Source of the DNA: Glycine soja
Lineage: Eukaryota > Streptophyta > Magnoliopsida > Fabales > Fabaceae
NCBI RefSeq assembly: GCF_004193775.1
Contig: NC_041007.1
Span: forward strand, 29,414,850 to 29,478,849
Reading direction: 5' to 3'
Length of the DNA stretch: 64,000 nucleotides
The stretch's first letter is position 1. Each line of letters starts with the position of its first letter. Position numbers and translations under genes: made by a program. Of the stretch, positions 43,945 through 55,839 are shown one piece after another. The notes under the pieces were generated by a model. It saw only the letters and a program-made list of their open reading frames with translations, ran no database searches and was not told the origin of the DNA.

Positions 43945-45814
43945 CTAATGAATGTATTTGTGCTTCCTTATTAATATATCTTTCAAAAATTTAGAGTAGA
44001 GTGGCATCTGCTGCAAAGCTTCTCCGGAGGGCATGGTTATTTCCAGTTTCCTGACAATATCTAAAAATCTCATTAGATGACAATCTTTTTCTTTCTTGGA
44101 AGGTACCATAGGATATGGTACTTCCACACCTTCATCCATAGCTTTTTCTTTCCTACTCTTCTTTGTAGTCATATTATTTTTTTCTTCTTTTTCATTTTCT
44201 TTTTCTTTTTCTTTTTCTTTTTCTTAGTCCTTCAATTCTTTATTCTTGACCATTATTTGTTCCTCTTTTTCTTGATTACTTTCACCTCTCACCTCATTTT
44301 TCTTCTCATTAGTACTTTTCTTGTCAGCATTTTTCTTCTTATGCACAACACTATCATCGTCCTTAACTTCCACAAACCTTTTACTCCTTGTCATCACAGT
44401 TTTGCATTCCTCCTTGGGATTCTGTTCCGTATTTGCCACAAAACTGTTGGATGACTTGTCAGCTATCTGCTTGGCCAATTGTCCCACCTGGACTTCAAGG
44501 TTCTTCAGTGCTGACTCAGTGCTTTTATGATTTGACATTGTTACCTACATAAACTGAGTCAAGGTCTCCTCCAGCTTAGTAGTTCTCTAGAATATGTTAG
44601 GTCCTTGTTGAATTGGCCTGTTTAAAGGCCCACTCTGGTCTTTGTTGAACTGATTGCCAGGGTGTGTCCTCCATTGCCCTTGTTGATTATATGGACCCTA
44701 CTAGAAGCCTGAAAATCCTCCTTGAGTATACCGTTGTCGCTGTTGATTTCCTATATAATGAATTTCTTGAGTGTTTTCTTCAGTGGGAGTACATTGGCCT
44801 GTTTCATGAGCTTCACCATAGATGGTACAACTTGCAACTTGCAAAATAGAAGAGTGTGTAGGTTGACCCATAGACAACTTAGTTGGAAGCTTATCAAGTG
44901 TTTCTGTTAAAATTTCTTGTTGCTTAGAAAACAACTTGTTCTGTGCCAATAACGTGTCATGTGATGATAGCTATATCAATCTTTTCTTCGTGGGTTGGTG
45001 GGTTCTGTCTCGTAGAATGACATGATCACTGGCTAACATATTCTCAATTAGCTCTATTGCTTCTTCTGGGGTCTTCAGTTTTATCTTTCCCCCTGCAGAA
45101 GCATCTAACAGTTGCTTGGTTTGTGGTCTTAGCCCATCTATAAACATATTCAATTGGATTGGCTCAGAAAACCTATGAGTGGGAGTTTTTCTTAACAAGC
45201 CTCTGAATCTTTCCAATGCTTCACTCAAAGATTCATTAGGAAACTAATGAAATGAAGAGATTACAGCTTTCCCTTTTGCAATCTTGGACTCTGGGAAGTA
45301 TTTCTTTAGGAACTTTTCAACAACTTTTTCCCAGGTTTTCAGACTGTTGCCCTTGAATGAGTGGAGCCACCTCTTGGCCTCTCCTGCCAATGAGAATGAG
45401 AAAAGGCTGAGCCTAATAGCTTCATCTGGTACACCGGCAATCTTAACAGTGTTACATATTTCAATGAACGTTGCCAAGTGTGCATAGGGGGTCTTCATTA
45501 GGTAATCCTTGAAATAAGTTCCCCTATATTAAATGAATTATGGAATGCGGATAGTTGATGTTGTTAGCTAGCACTTCAGGACGTGCAATGCTGGTAAAAA
45601 ATTATGGTACTAAACTACTTGAATAATCCTCAAGGGTAATCCTCTGGTCATGCTCTTCTGCCATGGTAATGGCTTTAGGTAATTGAGTGGCAGGTTCCCT
45701 TGATGATGGTGAATCAGGTGATAATAAGTTGGAGAAATGAGTCTCCTCCTCAAGAATGGATGCAACTGTTCTGTCTTGCAGAAGTTTCCTTCTCCTTCGG
45801 CCCTGTTCCTTCAC
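43945..45814 (-). pseudogene. Calypso-like gag, broken
   Basis: Fragments in order on the minus strand: a basic N-terminus (45814-45602), the retrotransposon gag core (45498-45244: RLSLFSFSLAGEAKRWLHS, FLKKYFPESK), its continuation (45228-44971: QLNMFIDGLRPQTKQLLD), a Gln-rich linker (44949-44701), a coiled segment (44538-44224: ALKNLEVQVGQLAKQI) and a linker to the protease (44172-43945). Stops and shifts separate each piece. A long Lys/Glu-encoding CT-rich run lies at 44180-44225. Confidence 0.8.
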
Positions 45815-46020
45815 AACGTAGCTTCAATTTCTAAGTCCAGAGGAACTAAATTGCCTATGGGAGATCTATGCATATAAAATACTAACAGAACAATGGTTAT
45901 CCAGGTAAACAGAAAAAGACAAATAGAATTTATGAACGAATATTCACAAAAATAATCAAAGAATAACAAATAAAGAATAGACACCTAAAAACGAGCTAAC
46001 TTCCCAAATAAAAAGAAGTT

Positions 46021-46037
46021 CCCCAGCAATGGCGCCA
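46021..46037 (-). other. Primer-binding site, tRNA-Asp type
   Basis: Minus-strand TGGCGCCATTGCTGGGG. It differs at a few bases from the TGGCGCCGTTGCCGGGG site used by Athila-type elements (from memory). It lies six bases after the LTR end. Confidence 0.75.
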
Positions 46038-46043
46038 AAAACT

Positions 46044-47460
46044 TGTTCGGGCTTCCAGCAAGTGCACCGGATCGCACAAGTAGTATAAAACGGTAAGAAC
46101 CGAGTATCGAACACTCGGGGAACTTGTGTTATTTGGTAAGCTATTTCAGCAAATAGGCGTCTATTGTGTAAAACTAAGTGTGAATATGAACAAGTGTATA
46201 AACTATTTGTGCAAAAAGAAAGAAAAATCACGCGAGAGAAATGATGTGTAAAAACAAGTAAAGAACATGTTGGTCTTCCTAATAGGCGCCTAATGCTAAA
46301 AAGATATTCTCTATCTAACAATGCTCATGTGTTCTTATGGTGTCTCTTGAAATACTAAACCCCGATTCCTCATGATAGCTTAGCCTAATCCTGATCAAGC
46401 ATCGTCCGCAAATTCCTCTTGTAAGACTTAACGCAACCAGAACCACATTAAGACACACATATTCAACTAACTTATCGCACCCCGATTCTTCGTGAAAGCA
46501 CGACAACTCAGCCTTGCACTATCAAGGACTTTAGAGTCAGACTAGTTTCCACTGTTGAATGACCCTAACAAAGCATGCATCTATGTGATCAAGGTAAAGG
46601 CATACTGGAATGAGAATCAGATAGCTCAGAGAACACACAAAACATCATTAAATATATAAACATATATTTACATCAGGTACCTACAGGGAAGATCCAACAG
46701 AGGATTTAGCTTTCCATACCAGGAAGCCTTCTTAACAACAAAGAGAAGAACAAGATGAAAGATTGCAAAACTACAAGTGGTGAAGATGTATCCTTCACCT
46801 CTAGGATCTCACAATCACTTACGAACTCATCTCAAGCTCTCAAACCAATTCCTACTTCGAGCTCTGGTCTCTGCAGATCTTCACATAGCAAAATCTCTCA
46901 AAACTCTCTAGAACTTGGACCTTTCTCTCTCTAGAAACCCTATACATGCAAAGCTTTAAAGTCCAGTCCAAACTCTCCTCACAAAATCTGATTTCAGTCT
47001 TAAATAGGTGGCCTTGTTCGTGCTCGTGCACTTAGCGCACGTATGGACCGCTTAGCGCATGTTAGTGATTTTTGGCTTAGCGCGCCTTTCTCGCTTAGCG
47101 GTTGAACTAAAGCGGTGCGCTTAGAGAGATGAAGCGGCGCGCTTAGCGAACCTGTAAAACTCATCTGCTTTTAGATTCTTCCTCGCGCTTAGCCCAGGAA
47201 TGTTGTGCTTAGCAGATGCTCGCTAAGCCAGCAAGTTGGCTTAGCGAGAAGGTGAAAACAACCTTTTCTAAAGCTTACCTAATTAACCTGAAATTGAGAG
47301 AAAATTATTATTAAACACAAAAAATGGAAATACTAAGTATTTATAACCTATACTTAACAGAAAATACTTATAACATTACAAAATAACCATAAATTGGGAG
47401 AGTTTGATACAATTTATACAAGTTTTATACACAAAAGTTAGTCATTTTCACCAACTAATA
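46044..47460 (-). repeat. 5' LTR of the Calypso-like element
   Basis: About 1.42 kb, homologous to 13425-14808 with many substitutions and an extra CTTAGC-bearing segment near 47205-47240. CGCTTAGCG-type motifs cluster at 47020-47245. Short open frames (45956-46506) are LTR sequence. Confidence 0.85.
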
Positions 47461-47465
47461 GTCTC
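47461..47465. repeat. Target-site duplication GTCTC, right copy
   Basis: Pairs with 13420-13424. Confidence 0.85.
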
Positions 47466-48049
47466 GCAGAGACTTCAATGTCTTCTGCCTTTACTTTTCA
47501 AGACTATCAAAGTTTTTTGTCTTGTAGAGACTTCAATGTCTTCTGCCTTTACTTTTCCAAGACTATTGAAGTATGTTGTCTTGCAGAGACTTCAATGTCT
47601 TCTGCCTTTACTTTTCCAAGACTATCAAAGTCTGTTGTCTTTCAGAGACTTCAATGTCTTCAGCCCTTTACATTTCCAAGACTATTAAAGTTTGTTGTCT
47701 TGCAGAGACTTCAATGTCTTCTACCTTTACATTTCTAAGACTATTAAAGTCTTTTGTCTTCAAAAGGCTACAATGTCTTCAGTCATTTTACGCTTTCAAA
47801 AGACTTCAATGTCTTCTATCTTTTACGCTTTACAAGACTTCAACGTCTTTTGTCTTTTGTAGGACTCAATGTTCTTGTATTTGTGCTTCATAGGACTCAG
47901 CATCCTCTGTTTCTATGCTTTAAAAAAAATTCTGATGTTTTCCACTCTATAGAACTTCAATGTCCTCATGTTTTCTCGGTTTCACTTCCTTGGTTCACCA
48001 GTTGCCCGGTCGAATAGCAAGATCGCTCGAACAAAATTAGTGTCCTTAT
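47466..48049 (+). mobile_element. Ogre-like 3' internal fragment, right half, with hairpin array
   Basis: Continues the AGACT/AGTCT array of 13095-13424 for about 300 bp (to 47760). It then degrades into variants (AGGACTCAATGTTC, AGGACTCAGCATCC). It ends at 48049 against the LTR start. No polypurine tract precedes that LTR, so this fragment is the target into which the element at 48050 went, not its own 3' end. Confidence 0.65.
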
Positions 48050-49672
48050 TGTCATACCCTAATTTCTTCCAGGGACCTTTGCTTGATGACATGCGACTTT
48101 TGTTTGGTCCTTGTAAGGTGCTTGGCACCCATCATTAGGCAATTTGTGAAATTTCGGGACCTGCCAGAAAACAAAAGAAAATATTGATGCACAATCCGTA
48201 AGGTTCCGTGACACACCGGAAATCAAATGGAAGCATCGTTGCACAATTAGTGAGGTTCCGTAACATTCCGTAAGTCAAAAAGGGGATGATTATGTAATCC
48301 ACAAGGTTCCGTAACATTACAGAAATAAAACAAGTATCGTTACGAAATTCGTAAGTTTCCGTAACTTTACGAAAAAGAATCACAAAAAAAGGCAGGGGGT
48401 GTACTTCGTAAAAATGGGGGTGCAAATAACAACCAGGCCCACTTGGGCCCTCCAGAAGATTCCTCCAAAAGGCTGTTGCTTCTGGAGGAAGCAACCCTGC
48501 TCGCCTGGGCGAGCTGGGTGGCAAGCTTCTCCCCCAATTTTCTCTAAATAGGGGGAGAAGTGAAGTGAAAAAGGGTTCAGCCCCTTAGGCACTTCTCTCT
48601 CTTTCGAATTTGCTTGGAAAAATTGTTTCCGTGAAGAAAATTCAAGCCGAGGCGCTTCCGAAACGTTTCCATAAAGTTTCCGTGAGGAATTTTGCAAAGG
48701 TTTCGACCGTTCTTCGACGTTCTTCATTCGTTCTTCGATCTTCAACGGGTAAGTACCTCGAACCAAGCTTTTCGATTCATTCTATGTACCCGTGGTGGTC
48801 CACATTGTGTTTCGTGTATTTTTATTCTCGTTTTATTTACTTTTTATACCCCCTTTTGACGTGCTTAAGCCATTTTATTTAAGTCATTTCTCGCTTAAAC
48901 TAAAAATAAAATAAATTTCCACCGATCGTTTGAATTGTATTATCCGTTAACTTCGGTTAAAATGGATTCCGACCGTTCGGTCGTGCCGTAACCACGTTGG
49001 AAATCAAAAAGAGGTAAAATAATAATATAATACCTTTTAGTAAAATAAAGCAAAAAATCAATTGGACGTTTTCTCTTTGGGATTTCTCATTCTTAATCGA
49101 ATTGACTAATAACTAAAGTGAAACTAAAGCTAAAATCAACTCGCCTAGTCAAGCTCGTCCATAAAAATAGGTTTTTGAAGTTTGTCATTTCAATTTCTTA
49201 CTAAGTAAAATGGATCATTTTCAAGGTCCAACGCCTTAAAATGATCACCTTTTAAGTAAAAAAGAATCACTTGATAAAAAAGAACTACGTAGGTCTGATT
49301 TCCTCATCACAATTGAGGAATACGTAGGAGCAAAGGGAAACACCCTTGTCGACCACAAAAAGAGAAAAAATATAAAAAGGGTATAAAGGATATAAAGACA
49401 TAAAAAGGGAACATAAAAAATCAAAGTCATGTTTGCACATTCGATTAAAGGCTGCCGTCCCTTGGGATGGACGTGTGGGGTGCTAATACCTTCCCCGTGC
49501 GTAAATACAACTCCCGAACCTTTCACTTAAAAATTCGTAGATCGCGTCTTTTCCGGTTTTTCCGACGTTTTCCTCAAATAAACATTGGTGGCGACTCTGC
49601 GCGTATTCTTTTCGTGGAACATGCATCCCGCGAGTCACGCGTCGCCCTCCCGCCGAAGGGTAGGTTGCGACA
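48050..49672 (+). repeat. 5' LTR (1,623 bp)
   Basis: TGTCATACCC to GGTTGCGACA. U3 has four repeats of about 60 bp around GGTTCCGTAACATTCCG (48200-48370) and a 10-bp inverted repeat CCTCC(A)GAAG/CTTCTGGAGG. R/U5 has an ACTACGTAGGTCTGA module (about 49286). Confidence 0.9.
48499..48550 (+). promoter_or_regulatory. LTR core promoter with mutated TATA box
   Basis: Perfect dyad GCTCGCCTGGGCGAGC (48499-48514). The TATA position reads TCTAAATA (48543-48550), while the 3' LTR has TATAAATA at 63152-63159. Confidence 0.6.
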
Positions 49673-49674
49673 GT

Positions 49675-49692
49675 TGGCGACTCCACTGGGGA
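49675..49692 (+). other. Primer-binding site, Ogre type
   Basis: TGGCGACTCCACTGGGGA starts two bases after the LTR. Ogre elements are reported to use tRNA-Arg; I could not verify complementarity here. Confidence 0.7.
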
Positions 49693-50678
49693 CTATTTTT
49701 AGAGAGTTAGGCCGTTTAATCTTGTGCAATGTTTTATCATGACTTTCTCCTTTGTTGGTTTCCCTTTATTTTTTATGTTCTTGTGAATATAAACTCTTTG
49801 TTGCTTTTAGTGCGTTTTAAAATGTATGCATGAGGTAAATATTTATTCATTTGATGCACACAAACACCAACACTATTTGCACACACTGTGAGTTGAAAAA
49901 GGGACCTATACCCGGGTTCATGGGAACATAAGGAGTGGAGGTGAATTTGTGATCATGCTAGGTCTCCGACTTGCTTGATTACAGTGAACCCTCATCTAGA
50001 GTTTTTCTCTTTGAAAACATATTGTTGCTAGTAATCCCTATTGCTGCAGTATGTTCTTCGAAGGGGATGATACCTCTAGAAACCATCAAGAGAGATATGA
50101 CTACCTTGGGGGTTATCACTAAAAGCCTAGTTAGCTCTCTCCCTTATAGGTCCCTTAAATAGGGGCACGGAGCAAACACGCTGCGTGCCATTTTTCACAC
50201 TGCCATGCATAAGTATCATATACCCTTTTGCTTATATTTGTTTGTGAATATTGTCGTACTATGTACATCCCCGTGTTATGCCTTTCGCATATACATCATG
50301 CGTGGGTTTCGTCTTTGATCCCCTCACTTTAGCAAACCGACGGAGGGTCCGTGTCGCCTTCTTAAAAACATACGTTGGGTGCCATGCTGCCCAAACGTTG
50401 TATCCAAGAAGGAAACAATTTCTCGGGCTCTCGTATTCGTAAATTGCATCTGTGTCATATGCATTTCTTCATGCATTCATCCATTCCACCCATGATAGAT
50501 GTCAGAGTTTTGATTCGCACTAGATTTTATTTCACTTTAGTAAAACATGGGATCAAGTCAAAAGCCTTCGCTTAAAAAGAGGTTTTATCAAGTCAAAATC
50601 AAGAGCTTAGAGGTCACCAGTTTACGAAGTTGGGGCAATTAATGGGTCAACTTCAACGGCAAGCCTTCCGCAAAGCCA
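49693..50678 (+). other. Leader with a pre-ORF module
   Basis: No gene. 50310-50470 (CCGACGGAGGGTCCGTGTCGCC ... TCTCGGGCTCTCG) and 50580-50640 (TCAAGTCAAAATCAAGAG ... GTTGGGGCAA) recur in similar form and order before gag. Confidence 0.55.
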
Positions 50679-52417
50679 ATGGTAAGCATTTGGGACCTAG
50701 CTAGGGTAGAAGTCTCCATGGAACCAATTGCATCCCTTGCCCAGTATTATGACCAGCCCCTAAGGTGCTTCACATTTGAGGACTTCCAGCTAGTGCCGAC
50801 TGTGGAAGAGTTTGAAGAAATCCTTGGATGCCCACTGGGAGGAAGGAAGCCATATCTTTTCTTTGGGTTCTATCCCTCCACGACAAGAGTTGCCAAGGTA
50901 GTGAAAATCTCAGCACAAGAGTTGGAACGTGTAAAGCAAAACAGAAATGGAGTAGTCGGAGTACCAAGGAAGTGTTTGGAGGAAAGGGCAAAGGCCTTGG
51001 CAAAATCAAGGCGAATGGGCTTCTTTTTTTGACATCTTGGCGCTTTTGATCTTTGGAGGTGTCCTCTTTCCAAATATGGAAGGGTTAGTGGACCTAGCAG
51101 CGATTGACGCTTTCCTCATCTTTCATCATGGCAAGGAAAGCCCGGTCGTCGCCATTTTGGCCATGCATGACACGTTCGACCAGAGATGTGAAAAGAGCGG
51201 CGCAAGAATTGTTTGTTGCACACCGGCTCTCTATGTGTGGCTGGTTTCGCACCTTTTTCTCCAAGAAGGTAGGCCCGTCTATCCGCTACAAGGTCACCGC
51301 TCGTGCGTCGAGAAAAGAAAGACGAATTGGGAACAACTCTTGGCTAGCATAGAGGGGCGTCTATTAATTGGTTCCCTTGTTAGAAGGAAGGAAGAATCAG
51401 GATTCTATCTTCATGCGAAGGATTTCCAAATGTTCCCTTAATGGGAACAAGGGGTTGTATAAATTATAATCCTGTCCTTGCCATAAGACAGCTTGGCTAC
51501 CTCATGTGAGGAGCGCCATTAGACGAAAGCATCACGCCTTTCATTACACGGGGTTTCAGTGATCCCAATGCAAAGGTACTCCAAGGAGTTCGCAAGGCAT
51601 GTGATGCGGTGTGAAGAAAGGACAGAGAGCTTAGGGGAAGTAGTAATGGGATCATCGGCGGCTATCATAAGTGGCTGAGAGTCCGGACACAAGGATTGGA
51701 TTGGCTCCCAAATCTAAAGACTGTGAGAGACGAGGAGGTTAAAGCTTCGGAAGAAAGTAATGAGGTACAAGCCCTAAAGGCAGAGCTTGAAAGAGCCCGG
51801 GTAGTCAAAGAGAAGTTCAAGTCCATAGCCATCAAAGTCTGAAGAGAGTATGATGAACTAAGGGACGTCAATATGGCCACTGCTGAAGCCTTGGAACAAG
51901 AAACCAAGAAGGCCCGAAAGGAAGAACACAACCAAAACAAAGTTTTGAGGGGCTTTATAGGGCAGCAATAGTGAGCTCAAGCTCCAAAGCAGTAAAAGAA
52001 TCATCACGGGTCAAAGGCATGATCTTGAAGGACGAGCTAAAGGCTTGCCTTAGGTCGAAAAGAAATTTGTCCCAACAGTTAAGCGAGACTGAAGGGAATA
52101 TGTGGGCCATCATCGATGAGTGCAAATAGAAGCTAAATCTAGCAGCGACTCACGAGCAAAGGCTAGAGGATGAGTACGCCAAGATATCAGCAGAAAGGGA
52201 AGCAAGGGAAAGGGTAATTGATTCATTGCACCAAGAGGCAACAATGTGGATGGACCAATTTGCTCTTACTTTGAACAGGAGTCAAGAACTTCCCCGATTG
52301 CTAGCCAAGGCCAAAGCAATGGCGGATACCTACTCCGCCCCCGAGGAGATCCACAGACTTCTCAGCTATTGTCAGCATATGATAGACTTAATGGACCATA
52401 TGATTAGAAACCGCTAG
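50679..52417 (+). pseudogene. Ogre ORF1, degenerate
   Basis: The ATG at 50679 starts MVSIWDLARVEVSMEPIASL. The first piece (to 51032) has LRCFTFEDFQLVPTVEEFEE and GRKPYLFFGFYPS, as in the unknown-function ORF1 of legume Ogre elements. A shift near 51020 leads to a second piece (51037-51441: DAFLIFHHGKESPVVAIL). After more stops, coiled-coil pieces follow (VQALKAELERARVVKEK near 51770) and the conserved C-terminus SYCQHMIDLMDHMIRNR ends at 52417. The function is unknown; coiled coils suggest self-association. At least five lesions make it non-functional. Confidence 0.75.
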
Positions 52418-53605
52418 GAAGTTTGTATTGTCGCTCAAATCTTGACTAGTTATAACTTTTTGAATAAAATGAGTTTATCCCACGTTTTTACTCCAAAAAT
52501 CAGTGCGAATCAAGTCACTCCCGCATTTTATCTCTAGCATGCATTGTATGTTGGTCTCGTCCTTTATGACGGGAAGCCGGAAGGTCCATATCACCTTCTT
52601 AACTGTACACATAGGACACTGCGCCCCCAAATGCGCAAGTAAGAAGAGATAATTTTTCGGGCTCTCGTGTCCGTAAATGCATTCATATCATGCATCGCAT
52701 AAACATTTCTTCATGGCATCATAATGAACATATCGTTCCTGCATTTGTCTGTTATCATATTACAGCCTCACATTTTGCATGAGTCATGGCATCATCATGC
52801 ATATGCGTTCAACAAACTTTTTGATCTGCAAAATTGCATACCATTTGTTTTCATGTTTGCTCATCCTTGCGTTTTCCTCTACAAAACAAAAACAAAAAAG
52901 GGGAAGCGTGAAACTTCACACTACATTCTTAGTTGCATGTGTTAGGCACCATGAGCCAACCATGTTGGGATCATAAACCCATTTCTAAAAGAAAACACAC
53001 AACAACAAAACAAAATAATTGAACATGGTACCTAATGCATGGTTAACTAGGAAATGGTGTTTCTTCGGACATCTCAATTTCATAATTACATTTTCCGTGC
53101 ATAAGCTTAAAGTATGCCCGAGTCATTCATCCCTATGAGATGTTGTTGAAGTATTGGCGATCAGAATTGCCATTCCTTGGATTATAGGGTTGAACCAAGC
53201 TCATGCTTTTACAAAAAGGTTCATCAAGTCAAGTTGAAATATGGAAGTAACCGTCTTGCAAAATTGGGGCAAAAGATGAATCGAGTCACATCACTGCTTC
53301 GTCTACTGCCAAACATATTTAGGATTGTTGATGTCCTTGTTACTTCCAGTTTCACCTTGACAAAGATGTCATGGACCATGTTGAAAATCTAAATTGATTC
53401 AACCCCATATCCTGCGTAAAAATTCGCAATATTTCAACTGTACATCATTCGCATGCATCCATGCTTTTCATTGGTTGCATTGCTCATTGCATTCTTTCCT
53501 TGAAAAATAAAATAAAATAAAATAAAATGAACTTAATCATTGTTATCAAAAAGAAAAGGACACGCTTTACGGCGCCCTTACCGAACTCGTGCTAGAGCTA
53601 GAGTA
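52418..53605 (+). other. Spacer between ORF1 and gag, with second pre-ORF module
   Basis: No gene. 52555-52690 and 53210-53280 mirror the leader modules at 50310-50470 and 50573-50640. The likely gag start (MGEAEEVQEKMKAEMEAMKE) is at 53606. Confidence 0.55.
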
Positions 53606-55326
53606 ATGGGTGAAGCAGAGGAGGTGCAAGAGAAGATGAAGGCCGAAATGGAGGCCATGAAAGAGCAAATGGCCACAATGATGGAGGCCATGATGAGCAT
53701 GAAGAAGATAATGGAAGCCAATGCGGTTATAGTTGCCGCTACTAGCGCTGTCGCTAAGGTGAACCCGATGCTCCCATCTGGCCTCAAGCAAATGAATCAT
53801 CCAATCTCAAATATGGTAGGCAAAGATTTGGGAAGTACGAATGACCCCATGATGTGCAAATTCAAAACAAGCACGCCTTCCCGCCATATGGCTTGCCTCC
53901 CAAACTATACACCACCCAATGTGGCGTACATTCCCAATAAGGATGTCAATAACTCCACACCCATACTCATTAAGAGCCAACAACCTCAATCTGATCATGC
54001 ACATGTCTCTCGACCCATGGAGGAGACACATGGAATGCCCCACCACAATCTAGCCGACTTCGAGCCTTGCCTCGGATATGCCACTGAAGGGCAAGCAGTT
54101 GGTGGTATACCCCTGCAAAACACTTTGGAGGGCCCTCAGTGTCACCCACAACCACAACCCTCACATTCCACAGCGGATAAAAACCCTCATGCTATGGCAG
54201 AAATGGGAAGGAGGAAAGGCTCAGGGCCATTGAAGGAGGTAAAGATTATGCCTTTGCTAACCTAGAAGAGTTGTTCCTAGTACCCAATATCATCACCCCT
54301 CCCAAGTTCAAGGTGCTGGACTTTGACAAGTACAAGGGGACTACTTGCCCCAAGAACCATCCAAAGATGTATTGTCGGAAGATAAGGGCATACGCAAAGA
54401 TGAGGAATTGCTAATACATTTCTTCCAAGAAAGTCTTACTGGGGTAGCTGTTACCTGGTACACTAACTTGGAACCTTCCCGAGTCCATACTTGGAAGGAC
54501 CTAATGGTTGCCTTTGTTAGGCAGTATCAGTACAATTTTGATATGGTTCCGGATAGGATGCAATTACAGAACATTTGCAAAAGGGGGACGGATCTTTCAA
54601 AGAACACGCCCAAAAGGTGGAGGGATCTGGCGGCCCAGGTGGTACCCCCAATGATGGAAAGGGAGACGATGATCGTGATGGTAGACACATTATCGATACT
54701 CTACTATGAAAAGATGGTGGGCTACGCACCCTCAAAGCTTTGCGGATTTGGTCTTCGCCAGTGAAAGGATCGAAGTGGATCTGAAAAGAGGCAAATTTAA
54801 TCATCCTGATTGGACGAATGAGAAAATTGGGGCAAATAAAGAGGGTGACGATGAGGGAGAAACCCATGCTGTGACTGCCATTCCTGTACGACCAAGTTTC
54901 CCACCAACCCAACAATGTCATTACTCAACCCTTCTCCTTACCTACCGCCCATTTATCCACAAAGGCCATCCCTAAATCAACCACAAAGTCTGTCTACCGC
55001 ACTTCCAATGACGAACACCACCTTTAGCACAAACCAAAAACACCAACCAAAAAATGAATTTTGCAGCGAGAAAGCCTGTAGAATTCACCCCAATTCCAGT
55101 GTCCTATGCTGACTTGCTCCCATATCTACTTGATAATTCAATGGTAGCCATAACCCTAGCCAAGGTTCATCAACCTCTATTTCTCCGAGAATACGACTCG
55201 AACGCAACGTGTGCTTATCACGGAGAAGCCCCGGGGCGTTCCATTGAGCATTGTAGGGCTTTGAAGCGTAAGGTGCAAGGTCTAATTGATGCGGGCTGGC
55301 TGAAATTTGAGGAGAATTGCATGTAA
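53606..55326 (+). pseudogene. Ogre-like gag, degenerate
   Basis: The N-terminus is a Met/Glu/Lys-rich coiled coil (53606-53730). A Pro-rich linker follows (NYTPPNVAYIPN). The frame breaks near 54230. The capsid core is at 54345-54764 (LIHFFQESLTGVAVTWYTNL, AFVRQYQYNFDMVPDRMQL), then a shift to 54706-54975 (FADLVFASERIEVDLKRGKF) and another to 55054-55326 (PVEFTPIPVSYADLLPYLL, CAYHGEAPGRSIEHCRALK). CAYHG...H-C is the zinc-knuckle-like end of this gag type. A stop follows at 55324, and pol does not continue. Confidence 0.85.
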
Positions 55327-55839
55327 ATCCTGACATTGACAAGAGATGCCACACATGGGGCAATTTTGAAGGCTGTTGTTAGGTGTCTCTAATGACTCAT
55401 CAGGATTTCCAAGTTTATGCCATTATTGTAAACCACAGTTACAATGTTAAATGAAATGGATAAAGTTGATATCTTTGTCCCTCATCCTCTCACAAACGCA
55501 TGTTTGCTTATTCAACTTTCACTGGAATGTGGGTGCAAGCCATTGGTCTGTTTGCTCAAGCGACCTGCGCTCCTGAGTGTTGACTTCTAAGACTGTTCAA
55601 TCAGAGATTACTCGTCTTGCACGTTGGTGGGGGTTGCCGTAAAACAACGAGTAAAGTTCAAAACAAATAAGTTCCAAAATAAAAAAAAGGGGTTCAAAAA
55701 GAAAAAGGGCATTTGATTGACTGTGTTTTCAAGACGTTCATGTGACCTCATTTTATCATTCCGGAAAGTTTGTCTTCTTAGAGAAGCGAGTTATCAAGAA
55801 TAGGATATTGGACAAATGGCCTCAGTTACCTTAAGAAAA
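55327..55839 (+). other. Stretch after gag, no gene seen
   Basis: Where protease-RT would begin in an autonomous Ogre I find only short, stop-rich sequence. It marks the pol deletion. Confidence 0.5.

Larger units (their letters stand above)
13425..47460 (-). mobile_element. Athila/Calypso-like non-autonomous retrotransposon with nested inserts
   Basis: Read on the minus strand: 5' LTR (47460-46044), tRNA-Asp-type primer site, gag, protease, a CTTAGCG-rich non-coding stretch, an accessory ORF in the env-like position, polypurine tract and 3' LTR (14808-13425). RT, RNase H and integrase are absent. It is flanked by the 5-bp duplication GTCTC. Both LTR ends have decayed from TG...CA to TA...TA-type ends, in keeping with age. 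Inserts: 16583-20490 and the complex between 21579 and 43113. The clade call rests on the primer site, the DLGAS protease motif and the ORF order. Confidence 0.82.

Noticed and set aside
44077..44454. Phe-rich plus-strand frame of 125 codons
   Set aside because: Antisense of the Lys/Glu-rich linker in the Calypso-like gag.
48030..48049. 3' end of the left Ogre-like fragment, making 48050-49672 its own 3' LTR
   Set aside because: No polypurine tract precedes 48050, while an Ogre-type primer site follows 49672 and a matching LTR with a tract lies at 62657.
53567..53800. His/Leu-rich minus-strand frames
   Set aside because: Antisense of the Met/Glu coiled coil at the start of the Ogre-like gag.
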